From Syngnathus acus (taxonomy: Eukaryota > Chordata > Actinopteri > Syngnathiformes > Syngnathidae), in the NCBI RefSeq assembly GCF_901709675.1, contig NC_051097.1, positions 10,828,039-10,892,038 on the forward strand: 64,000 nt of DNA, given 5' to 3'. The position numbers and the translations under genes are program-made. Below the pieces are notes generated by a model. The model did not search any database. It saw nothing but the letters and a program-made list of their open reading frames with translations, and had not been told where the DNA came from. Below are positions 49,686-64,000 of this stretch, in pieces (position 1 is the first letter of the stretch; every line of letters starts with the position of its first letter).

Positions 49686-52600
49686 GTAAGACCGAATTTT
49701 GTGTACGATTATATTTTTCGGTGACGCGCTTCAATTCAAGTAATTACATTGGATAGTTTAAGCTAGGTGACGTCCATTTTCACTGTCTTTTGCTTTCATT
49801 TAGGAGGGAAAGCCTTCGGGCTGTTAAAGGAGCAACAAAGGCAAAAACTGGAGGAGGTGAATCAGGTAAATTGTGTCCAACGGTTCCTTTTGTTTGTTTA
49901 TTTATTTATTTGGCGGCCAACGTATCCACTTTGGAAGTACGCGCGTGCACTTGACAGTGTGACGATGCTCGGGGACGTCATCTCAAAATGTCTGACCTCA
50001 TTGTGCTTTATTTGATCTTCGGTTTGCTTTCCACTACCGACGTTCCACCTGTCTTGTGGGTGTTCTGACCCCGGGGCTGGGGGGACAGGTGTGCGCGTGC
50101 GTGTGCGCTATTCGATCGACTATCAATGAGGTTCTTTGTCTGGCGCTGATATGAAGCTCCTCTTTTGCATGTATTATTTGCCAATTCCATTTTGGCCCCT
50201 CCTTTGTGAGAAGACGAAAAGGCAATTCATGAGGCCTGTTGGGACATTCCTGTACATCACTGCATTCTTTTTTCATGTCATTGGAGCAGGGGGGGGTTCC
50301 CCCAAGATTAGCGTTATGAGCCAAATATCTGTGCTGATTTATATTCTTCCTGGAGCAGGCGTCTATGAAAAGCTTTTGGCCGTAAGCTCTTTGTCCTCAC
50401 TAGTAAGACAATTCAGTGTGACTCTGCCTAGTCATTCCCCCCCCCCCCTCTTGAAATGCTTATCAAGAACATCGAAGAAACAATTTGAGCACCGCTCATG
50501 ACATTCTAAAATTCTACAAGGGCAAATATCCAGCACCTATCCTGTAGTTCTGGTAGCAACCAGATGTGGCGTCAGTACTGGTGTGTTCCAAAATTCCAAT
50601 TTGTATGAGGACGCGACGCTGGAAGCAGACTGCTCTTGATCTTCATCACGCTTCATTTGAACGGCGGCAGACTTTTGGAGGTCAGACGCGAATGTGACTC
50701 CTCCACATGGCGAATTGCTTCATTATCATTTCATTAGCGTGGAGCCCTCCTGGCATTTTTTTTTTTTCCCCTTCACGCACTGACGAGGTGCCCTACTTTT
50801 ATAAACTCACTCCGTCGTAACGAATCAAGCAGGACGGGCGCCCCCGTCGTGCGAGTCATCGTGTTTTTAAGCCTTTTTGACAGCAAGAATTGTCTTAATC
50901 CCTGTGCTTTTCTACCTCTGATCAGGAATTCCTGGAGGACCAAAAGTACAGGGATGAAGAGGACCTCGCAGAGAAGCTGGAAGGTTTCAAAAGTAAGAAG
51001 TCAGTGTTTCGACAGCCACGTTTCGAATCTCCAGCGCAACACGTCGGTGAAACATATCAGAATGTGTTACTGGCCTCACTGGTGTGTTTCTGACTCAATT
51101 GTTTTTTAAATGTCTTCACACAAACACACACACACACACACACTTTCTTCCCCGTGTGGGAATAGGCTGCGTTGAGGTTTGGCGAGGCAATGGAATGCAG
51201 CAGAATGTTTTTTTTTTTTTTTTTTATCGCCGCCCGGTGTTATCACGCACCGCAGAACTTTACTCCCGCCCGCCGGCGGACACAAAAAGCATTGTTACAA
51301 CGACCTCATTGTGAGATATAAACAGAGTTTAAACGCACACGAGGGTAAATATTCCTCGTCGTCGGCCTTGTTGTACCGCGGCGGCGGCGGCGCATTTCAG
51401 CATGACGTCAAGCTGCTTCGAGAAGCCACAACAGAAGACTCCCTGAGGACTGAACCTTGGAGACCAAAACCGGCACGCTTGTTCTTTCTTTTGTCGCTGT
51501 GCGGCATGCACTAATATTCATGCTGAGAATTTCAAATCGCAAATCCGCTAAAGCAATGTTCCCCACCTTCTATTGAGCCAAGGCACATATTTTAGATTGG
51601 GTAAACACCATCAAACAAAAATCTGACCCCGCCCCTTCTTAAAAAAAAGGCCAATAGATCCTTGGCACCAAGATGACAACAAAGCAGCACTCGTTGCTGA
51701 CATAAATGATGCCATATTACGCAATATCGTGGATTGGTATGTTGAGAATGTCCATGTGTCCCTAAATTCCAGATGTCCTTGAAAGCAGCACGTTAGTGTC
51801 TGGCTGAATACGGACTCTAAAGAGGCCGCAGACTCGGGTCGGCTTGTTTTCTGCGGCTGCAGATGATCAACAGGCTGTGTCCCACTCAGCTGTGTGTGTA
51901 TATGTGCGTGTGTGTGTTTGTGTGTGTGTGTGTGTTATGCGAGGAGGCCTACTCCCCCAAGTTTGGGAACAGGCTGATCATTGTCCCATCCCGCTCCCCA
52001 CGGGTTCACACAGTTAACACAGTTCCGTCTCTCTCTCACACACACACACAGCTGCCATTGTGCGGCAGAACGTGTAATCTGACTAGAGGAGAGGAAAAAC
52101 GGCGATATTTTAGGAGAGAAGCAGGCTTTTCAAAACAGCAGATGTAAAAACACTCTTGTTCCTGTCACTTAAGTGTGTCGCATAAATCTGACTCGACGTT
52201 TTGTGTGGACATTATTGGAGTATGATTCTTTTCAAAAGGAAAACAAATGTCGGCCTCAGGTCAGCTGCGCCTTGAGACAAAAGCCGCCTGTCGGCATCAG
52301 CTGCTTGAAGTTTTTTTTTTTTTTTTCTCTCTCTCATCTGCTTGTGCTTGTTCCTCAGATAAATATGCAGAATTTGACCTGAATGACCAAGGCGAGATCG
52401 GTGAGTAACCGGGATGCTGACTCAACGTGCAAAGTCAACAGCCGGGGGACAATGACAAACGTTGTCATTGTCGGAAAAAAGTGTTCGCTCCAAAGTTTAT
52501 CGCCGAGAGGCTGAACCATTTGCTCGGCCATTTTAAAAGAAACAAAGATAACGGATGGATTTGTCGCGCCTCTCAGATCTTATGGGCCTCAAGCGGATGA

Positions 52601-54275
52601 TGGAGAAGCTCGGCGTTCCCAAGACGCACTTGGAGCTGAAGAAGATGATCATGGAGGTGACGGGCGGCGGCAGCAGCAACACCATCGACTACAGGGACTT
52701 TGTCAAGATGATGCTGGGCAAACGCTCGGCCGTGCTCAAACTGTGAGTTCCCCCCGCTCGGGCATCTCGTAACCATCCGCGTCAGCCAATTGTGTCATGC
52801 GGCCGCGGAGATGAACGCTGATGTCACTGGCCGCCTCGGCCGTTAATCTCCATAGCGACAAAACCCGGCCGGCGTTATTCTTAGCCGTGCGATCATGTGA
52901 TTAGTTAGGGAGGTGATTATTGGTGAGTCACCGATAAATGCACACAAGTTTTGTACGTAAGGGTCAGTGTTGTCCCATGGCATGGGAATAATTCAAATCA
53001 AATATATATCTTTTTTTGCAAGGCACGGTGGTGACGTTTGCCGCTATTTTGAATGGGGTTATCGCAGCTGATCTCTTTTAAAGCAGCCGGCTTCGGGGGC
53101 GAGATGCATGTCAGCTCTGCGGGACTAAGCCGGCTGCACTGTTTAGTCGGCAAATCTCCTTATCCTTAAATGCGCCAACCGAGGAAAAAATGCACAACTT
53201 TTCCTCCTTTTGCCCTCTATCCATTTTTTTAAATAAAATACAAAAATGCATCACCCGACCCCACACAGCTGTCATCGGTGAATAAACCAGTGAAGTTGTT
53301 TTGTTCTTCACTCTCGATCAGCGATCCGTGCGCTATCCGTATTCCGGGGATCGCTCCGATGCCGGTGATTGGTGGACACACCCAAAGGAAACAGATTGGC
53401 AGATCTTGCCAGGGGGCCTGGCTGTACGCCGGGGGGGACTCCACTGGCATTTAGTTGGCCCTGACCTGACCTGATTTTATTGTCCACAAAGCTTTGACAT
53501 ATTGCAAGCGTGTTTAAAAACTCTAGAACAAGCCAACTGTGCTGTGACAATCAGTCAATGTCACTATGTCTCACCGCCACAGAATAACTTCTTGAGGAAT
53601 GTAACCATGACTCTGTCAGCAGCCCAGCAACTGAAAAGAACCTTCGGGGAGGCCTGGAGCATAACTTTTCTATGCCGTATTGATAACATTCCACACCATT
53701 GACTGAATTCCTAATCAAACGCTGGCAGCTGCGAAGGCGGAAAATGCAGCTCCTGAGCTTGCAGGGAAAGTGCGAGAGAAGGAGGAATGCTTTTCGAAGC
53801 GCTTGGCAGAAGACAAAACACTTAATGGAGAATTAACGTCCATTAAGCTCCTAATTTGTACTCGGGGCGGCTCATCGCGATAAATGGAGAACATTGAAAA
53901 TCTATAAAAAAAAGGCCAGCAGTGGAGAACAAAATGAGCATCAGCCGGCGTCTCTTTCAACATCTGCTTGACTTTTCTCGGGGGGCTTACTGGAGCCCGC
54001 CCGTCCGCATGCCAATTTGCCCAAAAAGGAAATGAAAGATGTTGGCTCAAAATAGCTGTCTGCAAATCTTTTCAGTGCGTACAATCATCCCTTTGACGCT
54101 TGCCCCCACCCCCCCCGGCGCTCAGACAAAAATGTTGCACAGCCATTTTGGTTTTGACCCTTTTTCATCTCCCTCTTTCCGCAGAGTCCTGATCTTCGAA
54201 GACAAAGCCAACGGGGCGCCGTCCTGCAAGCCGGACGGCCCGCCTCCGAAGCGGGACATCTCCAGCCTGCCTTAA
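49661..54275 (+). CDS. aif1l: Allograft inflammatory factor 1-like (IBA2), 6 coding exons, 150 aa
   Basis: Cytosolic EF-hand protein of the AIF1/IBA1 family, which binds and bundles F-actin at membrane ruffles. The six exons sum to 453 nt, giving 150 residues, the same as human AIF1L. Family signatures are GGKAFGLL (residues 10-16 region), [10 protein letters not shown]-hand 1 with loop [12 protein letters not shown] (58-69), [20 protein letters not shown], degenerate EF-hand 2, [18 protein letters not shown] and the tail [11 protein letters not shown]. Loop position 12 is G instead of the usual acidic residue; AIF1 proteins also deviate there, so calcium binding is probably weak. The -LISSLP-type tail and [13 protein letters not shown] favour AIF1L over AIF1. 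It follows lamc3 in the same orientation, as in human. The start codon is set by the short first exon MPASKNLQ, which aligns with MSQTRDLQ of AIF1. Confidence 0.96.
49804..49865 (+). CDS. aif1l: aif1l exon 2
   Basis: Residues 9-29: [20 protein letters not shown], the N-terminal helix of the AIF1 fold. Acceptor tttag, donor gtaaat. Confidence 0.95.
49866..50925 (+). other. aif1l intron 2
   Basis: 1.06 kb, nothing recognised beyond a TTTA run near 49900 and short poly-G/poly-C runs. Confidence 0.75.
50926..50992 (+). CDS. aif1l: aif1l exon 3
   Basis: Residues 30-51: [20 protein letters not shown]. Donor gtaaga, phase 1. Confidence 0.95.
51125..51142 (+). repeat. (AC)9 microsatellite in aif1l intron 3
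   Basis: Pure AC run; a TG-rich run (51891-51936) and a TC/AC run (52028-52050) follow in the same intron. Confidence 0.85.
51891..51936 (+). repeat. Interrupted (TG)n microsatellite in aif1l intron 3
   Basis: TG repeats broken by TATA, CG and TT, about 46 bp. A complementary AC run lies about 100 bp downstream, so the two could pair as an inverted repeat in the pre-mRNA. Confidence 0.85.
52359..52400 (+). CDS. aif1l: aif1l exon 4: EF-hand 1
   Basis: Residues 52-65: [14 protein letters not shown], the entering helix and first part of the EF-1 calcium loop. Only 42 bp; donor gtgagt. Confidence 0.95.
52577..52742 (+). CDS. aif1l: aif1l exon 5: EF-hands 1-2
   Basis: Residues 66-120: [20 protein letters not shown], then the glycine/serine-rich degenerate EF-2 loop and [19 protein letters not shown]. 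Confidence 0.96.
52743..54184 (+). other. aif1l intron 5
   Basis: 1.4 kb, no repeat or gene recognised. Confidence 0.75.
54185..54275 (+). CDS. aif1l: aif1l exon 6: C-terminal tail and stop
   Basis: Residues 121-150: [20 protein letters not shown] and KRDISSLP followed by TAA. Matches the PPPERDIASLP tail of human AIF1L. Confidence 0.95.
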
Positions 54276-55425
54276 GCTTGCCCACCACTCATCCAACCCC
54301 CCCCTCCTCCTCCTCCCTTTCCTGCCTTCACGGGCGTCTTTCCCATCTTCTTACCCAGGTGGACCGCTGATGGACGAAGGAGGCGATTTTAGTGACGCGC
54401 GCCGCGTGGAAGGTGTCTGTCTTGCGTTAGAGCTTGTCGCTATACCATGTTTGACTGTGAATATGATCCTTTAGGTACATTGTAGCATCAGTAGTGGACG
54501 TGTAATCTCGTCGAGTTGTTTTTGAAGTAGTTGAGTGTTGCGTATTAAGGGAAGACGCTTTTATTTTTAGAGCAGCACAAGCAGCTTTCTTCATCCCATT
54601 TCCGTGGCAGCCTCGCAAGGATTCTCGCCGCGCCCACCTCGGTCCGCGTTTGCGAGATTACGGGCCCCACTGCCTACACTGATCTGGAATCAGTAACTAG
54701 TTTTGTCGGGTCCGCCTTTTGGACTTTGACTCGCACTTGCCGTCGTGTTTTGAGGTCAAGCGCGCATGCAGGGGGAATGCGATTTACGGGTGCAAATGTA
54801 CCACGCGACAATAACAGCAGCACAATCATGTTCTTTCCAAGTGCCTCGGTGCGGAACCAACAGGGAGCCCGTGCAAACGCGCGGTCCAAGCAGTAAATGA
54901 GAACTCTGTGAAATCGCTCTTCACGTTTGTCGCAGTTGTTATGTTGTACTTTGAGTGATTGATCGTCGTCCTCCTTTTAACACTGTGTCATTGTCAAAGT
55001 TGTCCACCGACGACCTTTTGGCACAACGAGTCTCTGTCAGTCAATGTTAGAACTTTTTACAGTGGTACCTCAAAGGTTTGAGATCAGTTTAACAAAATGA
55101 CGATCCGATATTTGGGCTGGATGTTCAGGATACGATTCAAATGAAGAATATTTTGACAGTCCCTAACTACTCCAAACAGACGCACAAAAAAACATGACAA
55201 GTGACAAAAATATGGCAGCTACCAAGTCGGCTGCTAACACGAGAAGCTAACGTAGCACTCTACATGTCGAGTAAATATTTGGGAGGGTATATTTAGCCTG
55301 AAATTGAGCCAGAGCATCTTCTCGAAATGAGGTCCATTAGAGTACGCTGATGCTATTTTTTTTAAAGTCTTATTTTTCAAGCGTAAGGGCCTTGGATGTA
55401 CCACTCAATTTCACTTTTGTTGTCC

Positions 55426-55445
55426 TGTGTGTGTGTGTGTGTGTG
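55426..55445 (+). repeat. (TG)n microsatellite in aif1l 3' UTR
   Basis: About ten TG units, roughly 1.15 kb after the stop codon. Confidence 0.85.
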
Positions 55446-55701
55446 CTGTGATTTGTGCCTCTCAATCTCCACTCGCACTGTCTAACTGTGATTGTGTCCT
55501 ATTTTAAGGCCCATTTCATGTGTTTTTGTTTGACCTTGAGCTGGTGTTTGTTTCACAGCGTGCAGGCTTCTTTTTAGCGTTGTTTATTAAAACAGAATGC
55601 ACTTGTTTTTTTCCCCTTTGTTTTTTTGCAGACACCAAAGGAATTAAAACAGTCTTCTGATACTGTGTTTACTGCGGGATATGATGACTGTGTTGCTTTT
55701 A

Positions 55702-55707
55702 AATAAA
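55702..55707 (+). promoter_or_regulatory. Candidate aif1l polyadenylation signal (AATAAA)
   Basis: Canonical AATAAA about 1.4 kb after the aif1l stop. A second lies at 55895-55900. Either would end the transcript before the prkaa1 promoter region. Confidence 0.5.
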
Positions 55708-55827
55708 AAGAGGGAATTAGAGGAGCTGAAAGTACTTAAGCACAAGGACTTGATTTGGTTTCCTGTCAAAACATGCCAGTCACTTTATAACACCCCATTA
55801 AATTGCTTTGATTCATGTCTTTAAGCA

Positions 55828-55846
55828 ATCTGCTGCCACCTACTGA
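55828..55846 (-). promoter_or_regulatory. CTCF-like motif between aif1l and prkaa1
   Basis: The - strand reads ATCAGTAGGTGGCAGCAGA, matching the CTCF core except at the first base. It lies near the aif1l polyadenylation signals, about 0.7 kb before the prkaa1 ATG, a plausible boundary position. Confidence 0.4.
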
Positions 55847-55894
55847 TCACTTTGTTCATGCACTGAGCGAGGATGTATGCTGAATTAGGAAGAC

Positions 55895-55900
55895 AATAAA
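55895..55900 (+). promoter_or_regulatory. Second candidate aif1l polyadenylation signal
   Basis: AATAAA within AGACAATAAAAGGG, the last canonical signal before prkaa1. No transcript evidence decides between this and the upstream one. Confidence 0.4.
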
Positions 55901-56339
55901 AGGGTGATAAAGTACGTGAACGCAACGTAAAAAGGAGTTGATGGGGGGGGGGGCTTGAAGCTGTCAGTCTGACAAATCTTTCGGCTTTATGATGAATTCA
56001 CCCTGTATTCCTCACAAAGATTGCCAATTATATGAGCATAGTTTGGAGAGCAACGTCTCTTTCTGGTTGACCTTGATGGCGAATTGTGTAAAAGAGGAGA
56101 TCGTTGTCTCTTGATGAGCAGGAAGTGCCCATTGAGTGTAAACAGGAGATAAGGACGCGAGTGTGTTCCCTAACCTTAACTTTTTGTAAAGACGAGGTAG
56201 GACAGCGTTATTGGTGTTTAGAAGTTGATTTTATTTCGTGGTGACGTACCGAATAACACATACATGCTTGAAAAGAACAATTGATCGTAAAAAGTAATTA
56301 ATCAGCGGGGCGTTAAATAAACTTCACGTTTCCGAGGGT

Positions 56340-61368
<5,029 letters not shown>

Positions 61369-61375
61369 CTCGCTA

Positions 61376-61389
61376 TACACGCACGCACG

Positions 61390-61424
<35 letters not shown>
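61376..61424 (+). repeat. (ACGC)n(AC)n microsatellite in prkaa1 3' UTR
   Basis: Begins eight bases after the prkaa1 stop codon: a few ACGC units, then about 16 AC units. A likely length-polymorphic marker in the transcript. Confidence 0.9.
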
Positions 61425-61427
<3 letters not shown>

Positions 61428-61894
61428 CGTCGATCGCTATAGCCTTGTTTGCTCTCCGAGTGTCTTGTTAGCAATAAGCATGCAGTCCAACGGCAGCTCG
61501 GCCCAGGATGGCAGGGAGACGCCGAGAGCATATTTTGGCTCAATATGTTAACATCTTCTGGAGTGATTACACTGAATTTGCTGTACTGTCCAGTCAGCCA
61601 GCTTCCAGTGCAAAAAAATAAGATCAACTTTTTTTTTTTCCTGTGCGGGAGAAGGAAGAAGCAACTTTGCACACCTTTCTTTTCATTCCTGCTGCTCTCA
61701 TTTTTTTTGGGGGGGGGGGGGTTCCCGCAAATGGTGGCGCTTTCATCGAGCTGTTAGGAAGTGCAATGACCCCACCCCCCCAATCCGCTTTGTGTGGACA
61801 AAGTTCATTGATCGGTATTAAAGTGCCCCCCCCCGAATGATGCTGTTTTATCTTCGCAACTTTGTTGAAATACTCGCCTTGTCATCTAATATAA

Positions 61895-62130
61895 AAGTGG
61901 TGCGTTGACGCCATCGCATGGCATCTTAATGCGAAGAAGCTATGTTAAGTGAAGTGAGGCGCTTGAAGTCAAAGTAGTGCTTTGACGCCATGTTGTTGAG
62001 GGAAGATGCTTCATTCAGCCATGTCCAAGTAGTGCTTTGATGCTGAATTTGAAGGAAGGAGGGTCAATCAGGCAGGCCACAGCTGTGGCTAAGAAGTGCT
62101 TTGACGCCATCCCGTGGCATTTATTGGCCA
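61895..62130 (+). repeat. Imperfect tandem repeat in prkaa1 3' UTR
   Basis: The block AAGTAGTGCTTTGACGCCAT recurs with small changes starting at 61895, 61972, 62027 and 62091 (spacing 77, 55 and 64 bp). In the first and last copies it continues with a GCATGGCAT / CCGTGGCAT tail. It lies between the stop codon and the distal polyadenylation signal. Confidence 0.8.
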
Positions 62131-63623
62131 TTGTAAACATTTGTGGACATGACGTCAATTAATTGCAGATGAATTCGTGTTGGGACATGTGTTTGGATTT
62201 ACACTGCAGGCACAAGTGGCTAATTCCGACTTCACACCGATAATCAATTTCACAGTGACACATATCTTGACAGCAAAATTCACAACACCTCCAGTCTCTC
62301 GCTTTATCTCTGTAGCGACCTGCTCATAACACTAAAATTGTGTCACTTGAACCAGGCCATGTAAATCCAACCCAAGCGAAGATAAATTTTTGTTTTTTTC
62401 GAGATCTGTTGCTGGATTTTTTTTTTTTCCTGCTTTACTTTTTCCAATCGGCATCACTTGTCAATCATAAATCACAACTTATTCAATTTGCGTGTATCAA
62501 CTCTTGCTAACAAACAAACACCAGAGGCTAGTGTGAGAAACGACATCAGTTTTGCCAAGAAATCATGTGCCTCCTTGATGATCAGTAAAAACAGTAGCTT
62601 ACAATTTTTTGACTTGACAATCTTAACATTGAAATCAGTTTGGAAACCCCCAAGGTAGTTGTGAGTCCAAATTCTGAGACTTCATAGGACCCCCCACCCC
62701 CATTGTCAACTATTAAAATGACATTTGTTATACTTTGCTCGTTTTGTTATGATGTAAATCATTTGGAATTGTGTTGTATTGATTTAAGAATTGTCTTTTT
62801 TGTTTGTGCAGTTTTGCTAAAAATGTTATAAGCAATCCCCCCCCGTGCGTGTACTTAATTACAATCGACTACAAAAGCATGACAAGCTTATGAATGTGTC
62901 ACTCGTTATGGAAATCTTTTATCGTCTGCTGTCGGGTTGCCTTATATGGCCGAAGCGGGGAACCTACAATGACGTCATACGGCCCTAAAACATTTGACAC
63001 AATGTGTTTAATTAATAATACATTTTGGCAGGATTTTTTTTTCAGAAATTTTGGAGGAATAAAATAGGACAAAAAGTTCCCCGCCGCTGCCTTATGATCA
63101 TCATCATCAGTACTGTTGTTTTGAATTATTGATCCATTTATATTCCCAGTGATAGGTCACACATAAGAAAAAAAACAATAACACTTGTTTTGTTTTGAAT
63201 TATTTTTGCCAAACTACTGCGGACCTCTGATCCTTAATGGTGGTTGGAGATTTTTTTTGTTCCACTTTTATGACACAATACATTGTGTTTCTATGAAGCA
63301 GTATCAGTGATTACTGATGTTGACGGCTTTAAAAGAAAAGAAAAAAGGTTGCATTTCATCCCGACTGAACACCAAGTTAACTTTGTTATGTTGAAATAAG
63401 TTTATGGAAAATCAGACTCATTAAGTTTTGGGAAGGGTTTAATTTCGGGTGTGTATTTGTTTTCCGTATGTATGTATATTGAAAGGCGAATGTGTGGGGA
63501 AATGTCACTCTTCGGAGTGGAATTTGTCTGAACTGCTTTGTGTAAAGGGACCCTACTTTCCAAGAGTGACCTGTGTTTATTTGAATGGACAGTGTCGGAA
63601 TTGTTCCTATCCACAACTGCCTA

Positions 63624-63629
63624 AATAAA
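63624..63629 (+). promoter_or_regulatory. prkaa1 distal polyadenylation signal (AATAAA)
   Basis: Canonical AATAAA followed by a GT/T-rich stretch (TTGTCCGTTGTTTT) about 35 bases on. It would give a 3' UTR near 2.3 kb. Earlier candidates are ATTAAA at 61818 and AATAAA at 63058. Confidence 0.55.
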
Positions 63630-64000
63630 CTGCTAAATTGCACACAAACCTAAGCGCTTGTCCGTTGTTTTATAATATATACAATATTAATATAAAATAA
63701 TATTAAACAGAACATTATCAGTTAACTCTACTACAGCCATTTGCAAGAACACTACCGACAATTAAATGTACATTTAAAATTGAAACAAAAGTTTTGTACT
63801 TCCGCATTGGTTACATTGTAAATTCATCTCTCCCCAGAAAGCGTCTCTGAATGCGCTACATAATACGGACGCATGCAAACACGTGACGCGGCTCGAGCCA
63901 AGTTCGTTTCATAAATTTGCTGTTTAGCATCATTTGTCATCTAGCAAAATTTGTTTTTATGACACTGTTTTAACGTACGTTTTTGTAATATTGTTTAACA

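Larger units (their letters stand above)
50993..52358 (+). other. aif1l intron 3
   Basis: 1.4 kb with AC and TG microsatellites (listed) and T-runs at 51207 and 52312. Confidence 0.75.
54276..55900 (+). other. aif1l 3' UTR
   Basis: Non-coding, bounded by the stop codon and the two candidate polyadenylation signals; includes the TG microsatellite at 55426. Confidence 0.55.
61369..63650 (+). other. prkaa1 3' UTR
   Basis: Carries the AC microsatellite, the tandem repeat at 61895-62130 and several candidate polyadenylation signals. No coding sequence. After 63650 to the window end only AT-rich DNA is seen. Confidence 0.6.

Noticed and set aside
49422-49724. 100-codon frame considered as aif1l exon 1
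   Set aside because: It has no ATG at its start, reads through the true donor in the wrong frame and does not resemble AIF1 proteins; MPASKNLQ in another frame joins exon 2 exactly.

Overview
The window is genomic DNA from a ray-finned (teleost) fish. The evidence is spliced vertebrate genes with many 60-110 bp introns, a fish-type L2-like non-LTR retrotransposon, and relics of tRNA-derived repeats common in teleosts. I cannot name the species. All three genes lie on the + strand and read left to right: lamc3 (laminin subunit gamma-3; 28 coding exons, 8581-45800, 1610 residues), aif1l (allograft inflammatory factor 1-like; 6 coding exons, 49661-54275, 150 residues) and prkaa1 (AMP-activated protein kinase catalytic subunit alpha-1; 9 coding exons, 56527-61368, 574 residues). 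In all three, every exon joins in frame through GT-AG introns and ends at a stop codon, so the gene models are complete.

Layout: 1-8580 holds no recognised gene, only repeats, one weak exon-like stretch and a tRNA-derived SINE relic. 8581-45800 is lamc3. Its 5' half has long introns (up to 7.7 kb); the LE-repeat and coiled-coil exons at the 3' end are packed with very short ones. Intron 5 carries a 5'-truncated L2-like LINE on the - strand with an open reverse-transcriptase frame. 45801-49660 is the lamc3 3' flank and intergenic DNA. 49661-54275 is aif1l. About 0.6 kb after its last polyadenylation signal comes the prkaa1 promoter and gene, whose intron 3 holds a second, short and nearly identical copy of the same LINE. 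The prkaa1 3' UTR has an AC microsatellite just after the stop and an imperfect tandem repeat further on.

The genes have separate jobs: lamc3 makes an extracellular basement-membrane chain, aif1l an actin-associated EF-hand protein, and prkaa1 the energy-sensing kinase. They are not a functional cluster. The lamc3-aif1l pair is also adjacent in human (9q34), which supports the orthology; prkaa1 lies elsewhere in human (5p13).

I found no undescribed multi-gene system. The observations most worth checking are the missing integrin-critical glutamate at the gamma-3 C-terminus together with a retained nidogen motif, the young LINE pair, a degenerate minisatellite in lamc3 intron 9, the repeated block in the prkaa1 3' UTR, and a dispersed sequence with an embedded CTCF-like motif.
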